A DNA stretch of 64,000 nt, taken from positions 62,001-126,000 of the forward strand of contig NZ_VTVE01000003.1 in NCBI RefSeq assembly GCF_010906925.1. The letters are read 5' to 3'. Shown one piece after another: positions 1 to 7,278 of the stretch (its first letter is position 1; each line of letters begins with the position of its first letter). Under the pieces are notes generated by a model. The model ran no database searches and was not told the DNA's origin. It saw nothing but the letters and a program-made list of their open reading frames with translations. The position numbers and the translations under genes were made by a program. Source of the DNA: Pseudobutyrivibrio xylanivorans. Lineage in GTDB: Bacteria > Bacillota > Clostridia > Lachnospirales > Lachnospiraceae.

Positions 1-1
1 C

Positions 2-124
2 GATATCAAATATATCCAGCGTGGATATGAGGATATCGTTGGTAAATTTACAAAGCTTGGTGCTACATTTGCAGAGGTTGATTCAGAGCATGAGCTTCAG
101 AAGTTCAAGCTTAAAGTTTCATAG
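2..124 (+). CDS. murA: UDP-N-acetylglucosamine 1-carboxyvinyltransferase, C-terminal fragment
   Basis: Only the last 40 codons are in the window; the gene enters from the left. The visible tail contains IQRGYEDIVGKFTKLGA, the conserved C-terminal signature of MurA/EPSP-synthase-like enolpyruvyl transferases (usually RGYE-N/D-I-V-x-K-x-x-x-LGA). MurA transfers enolpyruvate from PEP to UDP-GlcNAc, the first committed step of peptidoglycan synthesis, in the cytoplasm. The catalytic cysteine lies outside the window. A strong hairpin terminator follows 15 bases after the stop. The identification rests on about 40 residues. Confidence 0.75.
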   Translation, partial: DIKYIQRGYEDIVGKFTKLGATFAEVDSEHELQKFKLKVS

Positions 125-138
125 TTTTTAGAAATTAT

Positions 139-164
139 GGGTTGCCGAGAGGCAGCCCTTTTTT
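139..164 (+). terminator. Intrinsic terminator after murA
   Basis: An 8-bp stem (gggttgcc / ggcagccc, one G-T pair) with a GAGA loop is followed directly by six T residues. Confidence 0.9.
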
Positions 165-291
165 GTTTGGTAGGAAATATGTTTGAAAATTAAAGAATAT
201 AACCACAGGTTAATTGAAATGTGGATAAAAATTTAGGTAAACTTTATATTTAATTTATGTGTCTTAAAAAAGCTATAAAGATATTGAACAG

Positions 292-353
292 ATATTGTAG
301 ACATGCAACAATATACCCGTTGCAACAGAAATGAGCATTAAATTGCTCATTTC
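292..353 (+). promoter_or_regulatory. Inverted repeats upstream of the secreted-protein gene
   Basis: The 274-base gap between murA and the next gene holds two inverted repeats: ATATTGT/ACAATAT (292-298 and 308-314) and a perfect 10-bp repeat GAAATGAGCA/TGCTCATTTC (328-353, 6-base loop). The second lies about 45 bases before the start codon. No T-run follows it, so it is more likely an operator or leader hairpin than a terminator. The regulator is unknown. Confidence 0.4.
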
Positions 354-398
354 GAGAATTACTATTTCACAAACCTAATAGAAATGGAGGGCAAAGTT

Positions 399-1307
399 AT
401 GAAAAACAAAAAGTATGTATCTTTTGCACTTGCTATGGCAACGGCTATTGGAACTGCCGCATTTAATCCTGACATTGTAAATGCAGAGGAAAATAATGCG
501 TCTGAAGTAGTGGCAGTAGATGAGGCCACAGAAGCAGCACCAGAAGAAACTGCTGTGGAAGAAGCTGTGGATGAAAATGTAGAGTCTACGGCAGATGAAG
601 CAGAACAGCCTGTAGAAGGCTTATCAGATGAAGATGCTGCTCTTATGGAAAAATGCAAGAATCTCACTCCATTTACAGAATTAAATGGGGATAACAAGGA
701 TGCTTATCTTGTATTAGTGGAAACAAAAACGGGAATTAACATATATAGAGAAAATGAATTTGTTAAATATAACATCGAACCAACAGATGAATACTACTAT
801 AACTGCCAGATAGAAAATCCTGAGGTTCTAGACTTAGTATATTCAACAGATGGAAATGAAGATATTAGTGAGGTCCATCTGATTGGTGAGGTTGGTGCCT
901 TTAACATGAATGGACCTGAAATGCAGTACGAAGTATTTAAGGGATATGAATGCACTGATGCTGTTGACGGAGAATATCTCGACCCAGATGGAAGCTATTT
1001 TAAAACCTTGCTGTTAAACCCTCAGGAGTTGGCAGTAAGAGGAGAGATTGAAAGTTTAACACCTGGTACTAGAATGGACTACTCAGATGGGGAAGGCTTC
1101 TACGGTGGTGGATATGTTTTCTACTCTAAGTACGATAATGGCGGTGACGTAGAGTGTAACGTGGGTTACGACATTCAGAGAAATGAAGACGGTTCAGTAA
1201 AGCTTACAATTGGTGCTTACAATCAGGAGAAAAATTTCGCTACAGCAGTTGAGTATAATCTTCTCCCAGGTGTAATTGCATATAGAGCTAATTTTGAAGC
1301 AGAATAA
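399..1307 (+). CDS. Secreted acidic protein of unknown function
   Basis: 302 residues. The start at 399 is preferred over the in-frame ATG at 384, because 384 lies before the ribosome-binding site GGAGGG (387-392) that serves 399. The N-terminus is a classic Sec signal peptide (MKNKK, hydrophobic stretch, likely cleavage after VNA near residue 27). A low-complexity Glu/Ala linker follows (about residues 28-80), then a folded domain of about 220 residues. There is no lipobox, LPXTG or SH3 motif, so the protein is probably released or loosely cell-associated. I do not recognise the C-terminal domain. The gene is monocistronic, with terminators on both sides. Confidence 0.75.
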   Translation: MKNKKYVSFALAMATAIGTAAFNPDIVNAEENNASEVVAVDEATEAAPEETAVEEAVDENVESTADEAEQPVEGLSDEDAALMEKCKNLTPFTELNGDNKDAYLVLVETKTGINIYRENEFVKYNIEPTDEYYYNCQIENPEVLDLVYSTDGNEDISEVHLIGEVGAFNMNGPEMQYEVFKGYECTDAVDGEYLDPDGSYFKTLLLNPQELAVRGEIESLTPGTRMDYSDGEGFYGGGYVFYSKYDNGGDVECNVGYDIQRNEDGSVKLTIGAYNQEKNFATAVEYNLLPGVIAYRANFEAE

Positions 1308-1325
1308 ACCTAGATTATTTACTAA

Positions 1326-1352
1326 GGGGGTCACTTATGTGGCCCTCTTATT
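1326..1352 (+). terminator. Probable intrinsic terminator
   Basis: GGGGGTCAC and GTGGCCCTC form a 9-bp stem with two G-T pairs around a TTAT loop, followed by a T-rich tail (TTATTT). It closes the secreted-protein gene. Confidence 0.65.
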
Positions 1353-1381
1353 TACCTTATACAAAAAATCTAGGAAAAGTG

Positions 1382-1387
1382 TATAAT
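1382..1387 (+). promoter_or_regulatory. -10 box (TATAAT) before the cysteine-rich gene
   Basis: A perfect TATAAT lies 31 bases before the start codon at 1418. No convincing -35 box is seen 17 bases upstream. It probably drives the 1418-3619 gene group. Confidence 0.5.
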
Positions 1388-1417
1388 GGAGACAGTGACT
1401 AATAGCAAGGAGAAGAT

Positions 1418-1663
1418 ATGGAGCATTACAAATTTTTCCAGAATAAAGAATGTGAATATTTTCCATGTCACAAGACAGATCACCCAGAGGATTTTAATTG
1501 TCTGTTTTGCTATTGCCCCCTTTATCATTTAGGGGACAAATGTGGAGGCAATTTTAAGTATACAGATAAGGGTGTAAAATCTTGCGTTAATTGCTTGCGG
1601 CCTCATATTAGAGAAAATTACGATGAGATAAATGAGGCACTTCGTAAATTAGAGAAAGAATAG
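1418..1663 (+). CDS. Small cysteine-rich (zinc-finger-like) protein
   Basis: 81 residues with eight cysteines. The motif KECEYFPCH near residue 10 and FNCLFCYCPLY near residue 27 match the family called 'cysteine-rich small domain' (zf-like), which is common in anaerobic Firmicutes and methanogens. The spacing suggests a bound metal ion or Fe-S centre, but the function is not established. The start at 1418 has an AAGGAG site upstream (spacing 5). The gene is first in a run of small cysteine proteins that precedes and follows pncB. The 11-base gap to the next gene suggests co-transcription. Confidence 0.75.
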   Translation: MEHYKFFQNKECEYFPCHKTDHPEDFNCLFCYCPLYHLGDKCGGNFKYTDKGVKSCVNCLRPHIRENYDEINEALRKLEKE

Positions 1664-1674
1664 AGGATAGTGAG

Positions 1675-1896
1675 ATGGACATCACAGAAGAAATTGAGTT
1701 ACACGATTGTCCTATTTGTGCAGGAGCAGGATTAATCGAGGAAGAGGACCATGGATATTATGTGGCATGCCTTGATTGCGGTAGCTATACTGGCACAGTT
1801 GGATACAAGGACGAGGATGGCAGAAAGCAGGCGGCGGAGCGAGCAGCTATGCTTTGGAATACAGGAAAAGTTATTAATAGTGCACCTGGCGAGTAG
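1675..1896 (+). CDS. Lar-like zinc-ribbon protein
   Basis: 73 residues. Two CxxC knuckles (CPIC near residue 12, CLDC near residue 32) and a C-terminal A-x-x-LWN motif match the Lar restriction-alleviation family (CPFCG ... V-x-C-x-x-CG ... A-x-x-x-WN). In phages and enterobacteria Lar proteins modulate type I restriction. Most chromosomal Firmicute members have no shown role, and no restriction genes are nearby, so the family name should not be read as function. The gene is probably co-transcribed with its neighbours (gaps of 11 and 20 bases). Confidence 0.65.
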   Translation: MDITEEIELHDCPICAGAGLIEEEDHGYYVACLDCGSYTGTVGYKDEDGRKQAAERAAMLWNTGKVINSAPGE

Positions 1897-1916
1897 ATGC
1901 AGAAAGAGGGGGCGTT

Positions 1917-3419
1917 ATGCGACAGACTCAAGATAAAGCAAGAAATTTAACAATGATGATGGATGAGTACGAGCTTACAATGGCTAATGCGTACTTCAAT
2001 GATCCTACAATTGACAACAACACAAAGGTAAGCTTTGATGTGTTCTACAGAGTCAATCCAGACGGCGGTGGTTTTGCGATTTTTGCTGGATTGCAGCAGA
2101 TTAAGGACTACCTTCTTAATATGCACTTTGATGATGAGGATATTGAATACTTAAGAAGTGTTGGACACTTCACCGAGGATTTCTTAGCATATCTTAAGGA
2201 TTTCAAGTTCACGGGTGATGTGGATGCATTTCCTGAGGGAACAATCATGTATCCAAATGAGCCTATAATTACTGTTACAGCACCTATTATCCAGGCTCAG
2301 CTTGTGGAGACAGAGATTTTAGCCCAGGTAAATCATCAGTCTCTTATTGCCACAAAGGCTAGTCGTATTGTAAGGGCAGCAGCAGGTCGTGCAGTATCTG
2401 ATTTTGGTGCCAGAAGAGCCCACAATAATGATGCCGCTATATATGGAGCAAGAGCTGCCTATATCGGTGGCGCGAGTGGTACAGCTACAGTTTCTGCGGG
2501 TCAGTATTTTGATATCCCTATTGGCGGTACTATGGCTCATAGCTACGTAATGTATTTCACATCCGATGATAATGACTATAGGAAATCAGAGTTAGAGGCT
2601 TTTAGAAGTTTTGCAAAGAGCTATCCTAACAACTGTATTTTGCTTGTAGATACCTATAATGTGCTGAAATCTGGCGTTCCAAATGCAATAAAAGTGTTCC
2701 AGGAAATGAAAAATGCAGGAATTCTTTCAAAAAGCTATGGTATACGCATAGATTCTGGCGATTTAGCGTATTTAACAAAAAAGTCTAGACAATTATTAGA
2801 TAAAGCTGGATTTGTAGACGCAAAAATAATTGTTAGCAATTCACTTGACGAATATACAATCACATCTATCCTTCAACAGGGTGGACAGGTTAATTCGTTT
2901 GGAGTTGGCGAGCGACTTATTACTGCAAAATCTGAGCCAGTGTTTGGAGCTGTTTACAAATTATGTGCAGTGACTGATGCAGCCACAGGAGATGTGATTC
3001 CAAAGATTAAAATCTCTGAAACTGTAGAGAAAATCACTAATCCAGGCCTCAAAGACGTGTATCGTATAAAGGATGAAACAGGTCGTGCTGTAGCAGATTT
3101 AATAGCAATTAAGGGAGAAAGGGTTGACATGAGCGCAAAAGGAGGGTATAAATTTGTAGACCCCGAGCAGCCATGGAAGAGCACTCATATATTTGAGGGC
3201 TGCACGGCGGAGCTTTTGCAACAACCACTTATTAGGGGAGGTAGCGCGGTATCTGACGACGAGCCAATCCAGACTATCCGTGACAGAGTACAACAGCAGC
3301 TTGATACAAGCGTATGGCCAGAGGAGCAGCGATTTGAGAATCCTCATCGCCACTATCTTGATATGACACCTGCTTATTATAATATGAAAATGGATCTTCT
3401 TAGAAAAGAAGATAGGTAA
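1917..3419 (+). CDS. pncB: Nicotinate phosphoribosyltransferase
   Basis: 500 residues, near the family's usual 480-490. It converts nicotinate, PRPP and ATP to nicotinate mononucleotide, the Preiss-Handler salvage entry to NAD. Visible family signatures are NLTMMMDEYELTMANAYF at residues 10-27, FGARRAHNNDAAIYGARAA near residue 163, and GTMAHSYVM near residue 203, whose His is the residue that becomes phosphorylated. The substrate loop reads GGASGTATVSAG. The start at 1917 has a GAGGGGG site at spacing 4-5. It is preceded and followed by small zinc-ribbon genes at short distances, an arrangement that suggests one transcript but no obvious functional link. Confidence 0.95.
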   Translation: MRQTQDKARNLTMMMDEYELTMANAYFNDPTIDNNTKVSFDVFYRVNPDGGGFAIFAGLQQIKDYLLNMHFDDEDIEYLRSVGHFTEDFLAYLKDFKFTGDVDAFPEGTIMYPNEPIITVTAPIIQAQLVETEILAQVNHQSLIATKASRIVRAAAGRAVSDFGARRAHNNDAAIYGARAAYIGGASGTATVSAGQYFDIPIGGTMAHSYVMYFTSDDNDYRKSELEAFRSFAKSYPNNCILLVDTYNVLKSGVPNAIKVFQEMKNAGILSKSYGIRIDSGDLAYLTKKSRQLLDKAGFVDAKIIVSNSLDEYTITSILQQGGQVNSFGVGERLITAKSEPVFGAVYKLCAVTDAATGDVIPKIKISETVEKITNPGLKDVYRIKDETGRAVADLIAIKGERVDMSAKGGYKFVDPEQPWKSTHIFEGCTAELLQQPLIRGGSAVSDDEPIQTIRDRVQQQLDTSVWPEEQRFENPHRHYLDMTPAYYNMKMDLLRKEDR

Positions 3420-3451
3420 CTTGTGTGGCGAAATTAAAGGGAGATATAATA

Positions 3452-3619
3452 ATGCCTTTGTATCTTTTTGTTTGCGAGAATTGCAAGAAAAAAGTCTACC
3501 TGAATATGGAAGACTATAAGAAATTCATTGATACTGGAAGACAGCGTCTATGTCCTGAATGTAAGAGGATTAAGGCGGCTGCAGCTGGTCAGCAGACCAT
3601 GACTCACAGTGTAAGTTAA
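3452..3619 (+). CDS. Small zinc-ribbon protein
   Basis: 55 residues from the ATG at 3452, which has AAAGGGAG upstream at the right spacing; an in-frame GTG at 3425 is less likely. It has two CxxC knuckles (CENC and CPEC) about 30 residues apart, typical of a rubredoxin-like zinc ribbon, and a basic central helix. It begins 32 bases after pncB and ends at a strong terminator, so it is probably the last gene of that transcript. Function unknown. Confidence 0.6.
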   Translation: MPLYLFVCENCKKKVYLNMEDYKKFIDTGRQRLCPECKRIKAAAAGQQTMTHSVS

Positions 3620-3646
3620 AAAGAGGCGGTTTTGAACCGCCTCTTT
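3620..3646. terminator. Bidirectional intrinsic terminator
   Basis: A perfect 12-bp stem (AAAGAGGCGGTT / AACCGCCTCTTT) with a TTG loop lies between convergent genes. The A-run on the left and T-run on the right let it serve both strands. Confidence 0.92.
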
Positions 3647-3660
3647 ACTATTGTTTAAAA

Positions 3661-5106
3661 TTATTCATCTTCAGAATAATCTGCCACAAATTGTTCTTCG
3701 TTTTCGAAATCCTCTGCCTTATATGTTGGTGGTACAGTTTTGAATCTATTTGTTTTTTCCATCAAGATATTTGCTTCGGCAGAAAGTTCTTCAAAAACAG
3801 CTCGCATCTCTTCTATGTCACTAGTCTCGTTGATACCCATTGCAAAACTCTGCAGGTTAATTGCGGAGAATTGAATATCCGAAATAATGTCATTAAATGT
3901 TTCTTTTATTGAATTAAGTGCAATAGAAGTTTCTTTTAAATCGCCAGGAAATTCAGGGATATCATCCACAGTCAAATTGCCCTTTTCCATTTCCACAATC
4001 ATAGATTTCTGCTGGGAAATCATGGTAGATAGCTGCTTGATGATTTCATATAATTTATCCTGAAGCTCGCCTAGCTCATCTTCCTTGTTGGAAATATTTA
4101 AGTTGGTAGAGAAATCTCCGGCTAAAATTCTATCTAGCGCAGGATTAATCTTTTCAATTGGCTTTAATATACGTGTAATGGCAAGTGTCATTTCTCCAGC
4201 AATAAGGAATGCACAGAATATTGCAATGAATAAACTGATGCGAATGCCTCTATCAACAGTCTTGTAGAGCAATTTCTGTGAGTATGCAACGCCAATTCTC
4301 CAATCGCAATTCTCTAGTTTTGAAACAGAATAGGTAACTTTATCTCCGTTATAATCTCTTCCAGTAGATAGACCATGTTCAGTTTTAGATTCAAGAATAT
4401 CTTTAATCTCAGGAATAACATCAGCGGCTGAGGTGACTTTATTAATATTTGGTTGATAGTCAGGATTTTTATGGGCGACAATCCTATCTTCTGAGTCAAT
4501 CAAAAATCCGTAAGAGCCATTCTCAAAGTCAAGAGAGCTAACATATTCATTGATGGTTGAAACATCAGCATCTGCACCTACTACACCTACTAATTTTCCA
4601 TCTAGATAAATAGGACTAGCAGCAGTTGCAAGCATTAAATCAGGTCTTGTTGCGCTGATATATGGATCAATAATGCTAGATGCTCCAGTTTCTTTTACGG
4701 TTTTATACCAAGTGCGCTCTCTAGGATCTACACCAGATGCATATGTAACACCTCTAGCCATATACATGTCACCCTCTTCGGTGGCAACGTAAAGAAAAAC
4801 TAGATTCTGATGAGATTCCCCAAATTCATCTAGAAGAGCGATTATCTCATCTTTTTCTAGTTCGCCATCGGCTTCCAATGTATCTGCAATATCGATAGTA
4901 ACACCTCTTATTTGATTAACCCATGCATCTACCTGTGAACCGCAGAGTTCTGTAGCTATAGTGAGCTCTCTATTTTGCCCTTTTATGATTCTGCGGGTCA
5001 TATAAGTCATGTTGACTATAGAAACTAAAATTATGGATATAAGAAGAGATATAACCACGTGCTTAGTCACTCTAGCACGGACGGTTGTCCTGTATTCTTT
5101 TTCCAT
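3661..5106 (-). CDS. Cache-HAMP membrane sensor without output domain
   Basis: 481 residues from the ATG at 5106. That start has GGAGGG upstream at spacing 5; a longer in-frame start at 5208 has none. Layout: TM1 near residues 15-35; an extracellular dCache-like domain to about residue 270 (blocks such as DPRERTWYK and GVVGADADVS); TM2 (LFIAIFCAFLIAG); a HAMP segment; and a second HAMP-like coiled region. Chemoreceptors would continue with the kinase-control hairpin containing E-A-A-R-A-G-E-x-G-x-GFAVVA. Here the protein ends about 60 residues after the second HAMP-like stretch in an acidic tail. There is no GGDEF, kinase or MCP domain. It may signal through a partner or be a truncated chemoreceptor. 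Confidence 0.8.
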   Translation of the reverse strand: MEKEYRTTVRARVTKHVVISLLISIILVSIVNMTYMTRRIIKGQNRELTIATELCGSQVDAWVNQIRGVTIDIADTLEADGELEKDEIIALLDEFGESHQNLVFLYVATEEGDMYMARGVTYASGVDPRERTWYKTVKETGASSIIDPYISATRPDLMLATAASPIYLDGKLVGVVGADADVSTINEYVSSLDFENGSYGFLIDSEDRIVAHKNPDYQPNINKVTSAADVIPEIKDILESKTEHGLSTGRDYNGDKVTYSVSKLENCDWRIGVAYSQKLLYKTVDRGIRISLFIAIFCAFLIAGEMTLAITRILKPIEKINPALDRILAGDFSTNLNISNKEDELGELQDKLYEIIKQLSTMISQQKSMIVEMEKGNLTVDDIPEFPGDLKETSIALNSIKETFNDIISDIQFSAINLQSFAMGINETSDIEEMRAVFEELSAEANILMEKTNRFKTVPPTYKAEDFENEEQFVADYSEDE

Positions 5107-5262
5107 TAGTGCCCTCCGTAAAAATATTGCTGACGAATCCATGAACTCATGCATTCGAAAAAATCGGTACACTGCGGGAATATATCCCGCATTATCATGT
5201 ACTGTCATTTTATGACATAAATAAGGGCATTTCGTGAAAAAACTATTGAAATTTAAAAAATT

Positions 5263-5952
5263 TTAGGAACGAGAAAATACAAAACAATCGTAACGGATTG
5301 CTTTGCCTTCAAGAGAATAGCTTGGCTTTTTGTCAGCAAGAAATGGTCCCTTAAGGGGACGCTTTATAATGATTCGCTTTGGATTAGCGGCAATTGCAGC
5401 ATTTAAAAGTTCTTCCTCAACAGAGCAAGGGCTTTCGATTTTTTGCAAAAGTTGGAACTTCTTTTTTATCATGGCGCTTTTGCTTCTGCTAGGAAACATA
5501 GGGTCAAGTAAGATGCTATCTGGCAAATAATCAAGGTTTTGCATAGCCTGTATGCTATCAGCGTGATGAAAATGCATCCTTGCCACAATTGGTGCAAGCT
5601 CTGGTATATTTTTAGCTCTATCAAGTCCGTCCTCTAGAAGGAGTGCAATTATATCATCGAATTCATATAAATCAACATCAAAGCCTGCAGCGGCAAGGAT
5701 TAGAGAGTCTTCCCCAAAGCCTGCAGTGGCATCGATTATTTTTTGAGGCATTGGCTGACCTTTTATTCGAGCAGCCTTTACCTGCATCTCGTTTTGCAAA
5801 TTGCTTTGCTTTAGGCGTGGAAGCATATCTTTAAAGTCAACCATGATGGATAATTTTCCATCTGTGAGAGTTAGACCATCCTCTGTATATTTAAGCTCAA
5901 GACCTACTTCTCTAAGCTTTTCATTTTGCGTGGTAAGATTTGTGTTAACCAT
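5263..5952 (-). CDS. rsmJ: 16S rRNA (guanine-N2) methyltransferase, RsmJ type
   Basis: 229 residues. The SAM-binding motif IIDATAGFGEDSLILAAAGF at residues 72-91, the LLLEDGLDRA block, LLDPMFPSRSKSAMIKKK (residues 153-170) and IIIKRPLKGP match the RsmJ/YhiQ family, which methylates G1516 of 16S rRNA in E. coli. The start has AGAGG upstream at spacing 7. It is alone on the minus strand, 156 bases from the Cache sensor and divergent from the lacI-type gene. Assignment to the family is firm. The exact target base is known only for the E. coli enzyme. Confidence 0.85.
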   Translation of the reverse strand: MVNTNLTTQNEKLREVGLELKYTEDGLTLTDGKLSIMVDFKDMLPRLKQSNLQNEMQVKAARIKGQPMPQKIIDATAGFGEDSLILAAAGFDVDLYEFDDIIALLLEDGLDRAKNIPELAPIVARMHFHHADSIQAMQNLDYLPDSILLDPMFPSRSKSAMIKKKFQLLQKIESPCSVEEELLNAAIAANPKRIIIKRPLKGPFLADKKPSYSLEGKAIRYDCFVFSRS

Positions 5953-6046
5953 AAATATCCTCTGTTAAGAACCTTTTTTGAAATCTCAAAAATAATAATA
6001 ACATAAATTGATTATAGGTTTTTGTGGGGATTTTACAAAATTACGC

Positions 6047-6058
6047 GCAACCGATTGC
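6047..6058. promoter_or_regulatory. LacI-type operator upstream of its own repressor gene
   Basis: GCAACCGATTGC is an imperfect palindrome with a central CG. It lies 79 bases before the repressor start. Its core CAACCG(A/G)TTG recurs at 7215-7224 in front of the binding-protein gene, so both are probably sites for the repressor encoded at 6137. Confidence 0.65.
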
Positions 6059-6136
6059 AAATAGAAGATTTTTGTGTTAGTTTTCTAAATTGCAAGGGTT
6101 CCAAATGCAAAAGGATGTGCAAAGAGGTTGGAGAAA

Positions 6137-7126
6137 ATGGGACATACATTAGACTCAATAGCAAAAGAGCTTGGAATGAGCAAAACAACAGTCAGTCGAG
6201 CAATTTCTGGAAAAGGACGTATTTCCGAGGAGACTAGACGAAAGGTAAATGAATATATTAAAGAAATCAACTACAGTCCTAGCGCTGTGGCTCGTTCTTT
6301 GGCTGCAAACCGCACATTTAATGTGGGGCTTGTTTTTCCTGCAGACTCGGCATTGGGGGAGATGCCATATTTCCAAACCCTTATGACTGGTGTATGTGAT
6401 AGAGCTATAGATTTCGAGTACGACGTACTTATAATATTAGCCGATAATGATGGAATTCTACCTCTTAAACATGCAGTTCAAAATAAAAAAATTGATGCTG
6501 TAATTGTCAGCCGTTGCGAGAAAGATTCAAAGGTTATTAATTTCTTAAAGCAATGTGATATTCCATATATTGTAGTTGGAAACCCAATGGACCCAGAGGT
6601 TCCTTATGTTGATCATGACAATGAGGGGGCTACATCTAGAATGATAGAAACCCTCATAGATGCCGGCATTAAAAAGATGGCTCTTATCGGTGGTGGAGAA
6701 AATATAAATGTTACTCTTAGCCGATTACAGGGCTTTAAAAATGGTTTCAAGAATAAGGGATTACCAGTAGATGAATCTCTTATTTTCTTAAATATGCATA
6801 AAAGTGTGCGCTTAGACTCTGTTTTAAAAGAGGCGTTATCTGAAGGAGCGGAGTGTATTGTTTGTATGGACGATATGCTGTGCAACTCGGTGTTAAATTG
6901 CCTCCATAACGATGGGATATCGGTGCCAGAGGATGTAAAGTTGTGCTCTTTTTATGATTCTAATTTGCTTTCAACATCAAAACCATCAGTGACAAGTCTT
7001 TATTTTGACGCCAAAAAACTTGGCGCTCTTGGACTTGAGCTTTTGATGCGCAATCTAGATGGTGAAAGTATCGCAAATCAAACCCTAAAAGACTTTAATA
7101 TCCAAATGAGAGACAGTACAACTTAG
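6137..7126 (+). CDS. LacI-family transcriptional repressor
   Basis: 329 residues. The start is taken at the ATG 6137, with AGAGG at spacing 9; an in-frame TTG at 6128 overlaps that site. Residues 1-50 are the helix-turn-helix and hinge (TLDSIAKELGMSKTTVSRAISG), followed by a periplasmic-binding-protein-like sugar-sensing domain. It sits just upstream of a sugar ABC operon with GH13 enzyme. Palindromes of the LacI operator class occur before both this gene and the operon, so autoregulation and control by a maltodextrin-type sugar are likely inferences. Confidence 0.9.
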   Translation: MGHTLDSIAKELGMSKTTVSRAISGKGRISEETRRKVNEYIKEINYSPSAVARSLAANRTFNVGLVFPADSALGEMPYFQTLMTGVCDRAIDFEYDVLIILADNDGILPLKHAVQNKKIDAVIVSRCEKDSKVINFLKQCDIPYIVVGNPMDPEVPYVDHDNEGATSRMIETLIDAGIKKMALIGGGENINVTLSRLQGFKNGFKNKGLPVDESLIFLNMHKSVRLDSVLKEALSEGAECIVCMDDMLCNSVLNCLHNDGISVPEDVKLCSFYDSNLLSTSKPSVTSLYFDAKKLGALGLELLMRNLDGESIANQTLKDFNIQMRDSTT

Positions 7127-7172
7127 TATATTTTCACAAAATAATCACATAAAAGTGGTGAAAAATGCTTAG

Positions 7173-7225
7173 TTGACGAACAACAAACCTAAGGATAGTA
7201 TAATATTCAAAGGACAACCGGTTGC
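7173..7225 (+). promoter_or_regulatory. Promoter and LacI operator of the maltodextrin-type ABC operon
   Basis: TTGACG (7173-7178), a 17-base spacer and TAGTAT (7196-7201), overlapped by TATAAT (7199-7204), form a good vegetative promoter. The perfect palindrome CAACCGGTTG (7215-7224) sits about where transcription should begin, the expected position for a blocking repressor. Confidence 0.75.
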
Positions 7226-7278
7226 TCAAAATGCGCAACTAGAGGGATAAACAATTAGAGAAAATGGAGGATGGTTAG

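Noticed and set aside
1675-1896. Anti-restriction (Lar) defence function
   Set aside because: Only the zinc-ribbon pattern matches; no restriction-modification or phage genes are nearby.
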